From Candidatus Binatus soli (GTDB taxonomy: Bacteria; Desulfobacterota; Binatia; Binatales; Binataceae): a DNA stretch of 13,578 nt. This document shows positions 12,648 to 13,578 of this stretch, one piece after another. The notes under the pieces are model-generated. The model did no database searches, was not told the DNA's origin, and worked only from the letters and a program-made list of their open reading frames with translations. The stretch covers positions 1-13,578 of the forward strand of contig DLMJ01000026.1 in NCBI GenBank assembly GCA_002479255.1. Direction: 5' to 3'. The number at the start of each line of letters is the position of its first letter. The stretch's first letter is position 1. A program made the position numbers and the translations under genes.

Positions 12648-13028
12648 ATGACCCCAACCGGACAGAGTATAGAGACGACCCCGATCGAAGAATGTATGGC
12701 GAAGCGCGGGGCGTATCGCGACGCGACCAAGACCGTCGAACAACTTATCGACTCCCTCGGCAAAATCTACGCGGCACTTGCTGCACAACGCGGACGAGGC
12801 GGCATGCGACCTTGGCAGACCATCACTATCGCGCCAGGCGGTCCATATCCTAGTGAATTGGCGGGTGGCCCGACCATACTTGCGGATCGATGGCCGACCG
12901 CCCAACAGTTCAATTCGGCATTGTCTCAGTGGCATTCGGCGTGTTTCGAGTATCGTCAGGCGTGGACACGAGTTCCCGATAATCAAAAGAGACAGTATCC
13001 GGAGCTTCGCCCCGACTTTCTGGACTAA
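12648..13028 (+). CDS. Uncharacterised 126-aa protein, first gene of a pair with the FRG-domain gene
   Basis: The start is ATG 12648, with a strong AGGAGG ten bases upstream (12632-12637); an in-frame GTG at 12603 would place that ribosome site inside the gene. I recognise no family. The sequence has an amphipathic helical segment (YRDATKTVEQLIDSLGKIYAALAAQ), then a Gly/Pro-rich stretch (IAPGGPYPSELAGGP), and a second helix rich in Trp and aromatic residues (AQQFNSALSQWHSACFEYRQAW), ending in a charged tail. It has no signal peptide, membrane segment or DNA-binding motif. The next gene starts 30 bp downstream in the same direction, so the two are likely co-transcribed, and this could be a partner or immunity/antitoxin-like protein. 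That role is only inferred from position. Confidence 0.6.
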   Translation: MTPTGQSIETTPIEECMAKRGAYRDATKTVEQLIDSLGKIYAALAAQRGRGGMRPWQTITIAPGGPYPSELAGGPTILADRWPTAQQFNSALSQWHSACFEYRQAWTRVPDNQKRQYPELRPDFLD

Positions 13029-13058
13029 CCCCCCATATGTCCTGTTGGCTAATCAACC

Positions 13059-13578
13059 GTGCCAATCAGATTTGAACCGCCTATCGCTACCCTCTCCGGA
13101 TTTCTCGACGCGATCACTCGAATCACAAAGACCTGGCAGAAGAAGACCCGCACCTGGAGCGGCGATCGCATTAAACGAAAGGGCGAAGAGGAACGGTTGT
13201 GGTTCAGGGGTCAGCCTGCCGCCGCGCAACTGTCGCCGCGTATCTATCGCGTCGAGTATCTTGGGCGTGGGCGGGAGGCGCAGCTAGAGATCGACGAACC
13301 TGAAATACGTCAGCAGTTCCAGAGTCGCGCGATCCAATTGGCGAGCGGCCATCTGCCCGAGCCGGAGCGAATCTGGGATTGGTATTTTCTGATGCAGCAC
13401 TACGGAGCTCCGACTCGCCTCCTCGACTGGACCGATTTGCCGCTGGTGTCGCTGTACTTCGCGGTTACCGGCGGCGAACCGGAGGAAGATGCGGCGGTGT
13501 GGGTGCTCGATCCCTATTGGCTCAATCATAGACTTTTCGATCTCGTCGAAGGTCCTTTACCCCGGATTTCCCTTGTCC
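13059..13578 (+). CDS. FRG-domain protein, 3' end outside window
   Basis: The first 173 codons are visible, from GTG 13059; an in-frame TAA at 13050 leaves no other near start, and no clear ribosome site is seen. The FRG domain is plain: RLWFRGQP (46-53, the family's name motif), PRIYR (60-64), then WDWYFLMQHYGAPTRLLDWT (106-125), LPLVSLYFAV (127-136) and AAVWVLDPYWLN (145-156). FRG proteins are widespread in bacteria, often in accessory or defence-type islands, and their biochemical activity is unknown to me. The conserved Arg, Gln-His-Tyr-Gly and Arg-Leu-Leu-Asp-Trp residues suggest a catalytic pocket. Residues 22-44 are very basic. The end of the domain and anything after it lie outside the window. 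Confidence 0.88.
   Translation, partial: MPIRFEPPIATLSGFLDAITRITKTWQKKTRTWSGDRIKRKGEEERLWFRGQPAAAQLSPRIYRVEYLGRGREAQLEIDEPEIRQQFQSRAIQLASGHLPEPERIWDWYFLMQHYGAPTRLLDWTDLPLVSLYFAVTGGEPEEDAAVWVLDPYWLNHRLFDLVEGPLPRISLV

Overview
This is a GC-rich bacterial chromosomal window. The gene content looks like an uncultured soil or sediment bacterium: an F420/LLM-type flavin oxidoreductase, a variant QueC, an RNB exonuclease of the cyanobacterial/plastid motif type, Thr/Pro/Ala-linker beta-propeller proteins and Gly-zipper lipoproteins. A lineage near the old Deltaproteobacteria, Candidatus Binatota or Acidobacteriota is my guess; nothing in the window fixes it. There is no rRNA, CRISPR array, complete insertion sequence or integrase.

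Left part (1-2650). The end of a secreted beta-propeller/ASH-domain protein (2-859, +) faces an unrecognised 398-aa protein (876-2072, -) with nuclease-like motifs. Upstream of that gene, on the same strand, lie a headless C-terminal piece of a RelE/ParE toxin (2065-2202), then a tRNA-Leu(UAA) gene interrupted by a 245-nt group I self-splicing intron (2204-2536), then a decayed intron-less tRNA-Leu(UAA) copy (2566-2650). This is the most unusual segment. It reads as a history of tRNA replacement by an intron-bearing copy, with a recombination junction at the tRNA 3' end.

Middle part (2651-8430). Two lipoproteins (2852-3343 and 3472-4179, +) are followed by a minus-strand operon: a ribbon-helix-helix regulator (5229-5462) overlapping an exported propeller-like protein (4196-5254). 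Divergent to it is an RNase II/R-family exonuclease (5517-7505, +). A perfect 20-bp palindrome (5510-5529) covers both the -35 box predicted for the regulator gene and the start codon of the RNase, so one operator could control both. A small secreted protein (7559-7795) and a one-domain excisionase/MerR-like HTH protein (7947-8141) follow on the minus strand.

Right part (8431-13578). Four minus-strand genes run in series: the LLM oxidoreductase (8431-9279), a BMP-family substrate-binding lipoprotein (9438-10478), a QueC-like preQ0 synthase 14 bp upstream of it (10493-11140), and a membrane-anchored HtrA-like protease fused to TPR repeats (11265-12455). Divergent from the protease are a 126-aa protein of unknown function (12648-13028) and an FRG-domain protein cut by the window end (13059 onward). 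They are preceded by a plausible promoter whose spacer holds an inverted repeat. The FRG pair, the toxin remnant and the nuclease-like gene give both ends of the window an accessory character.
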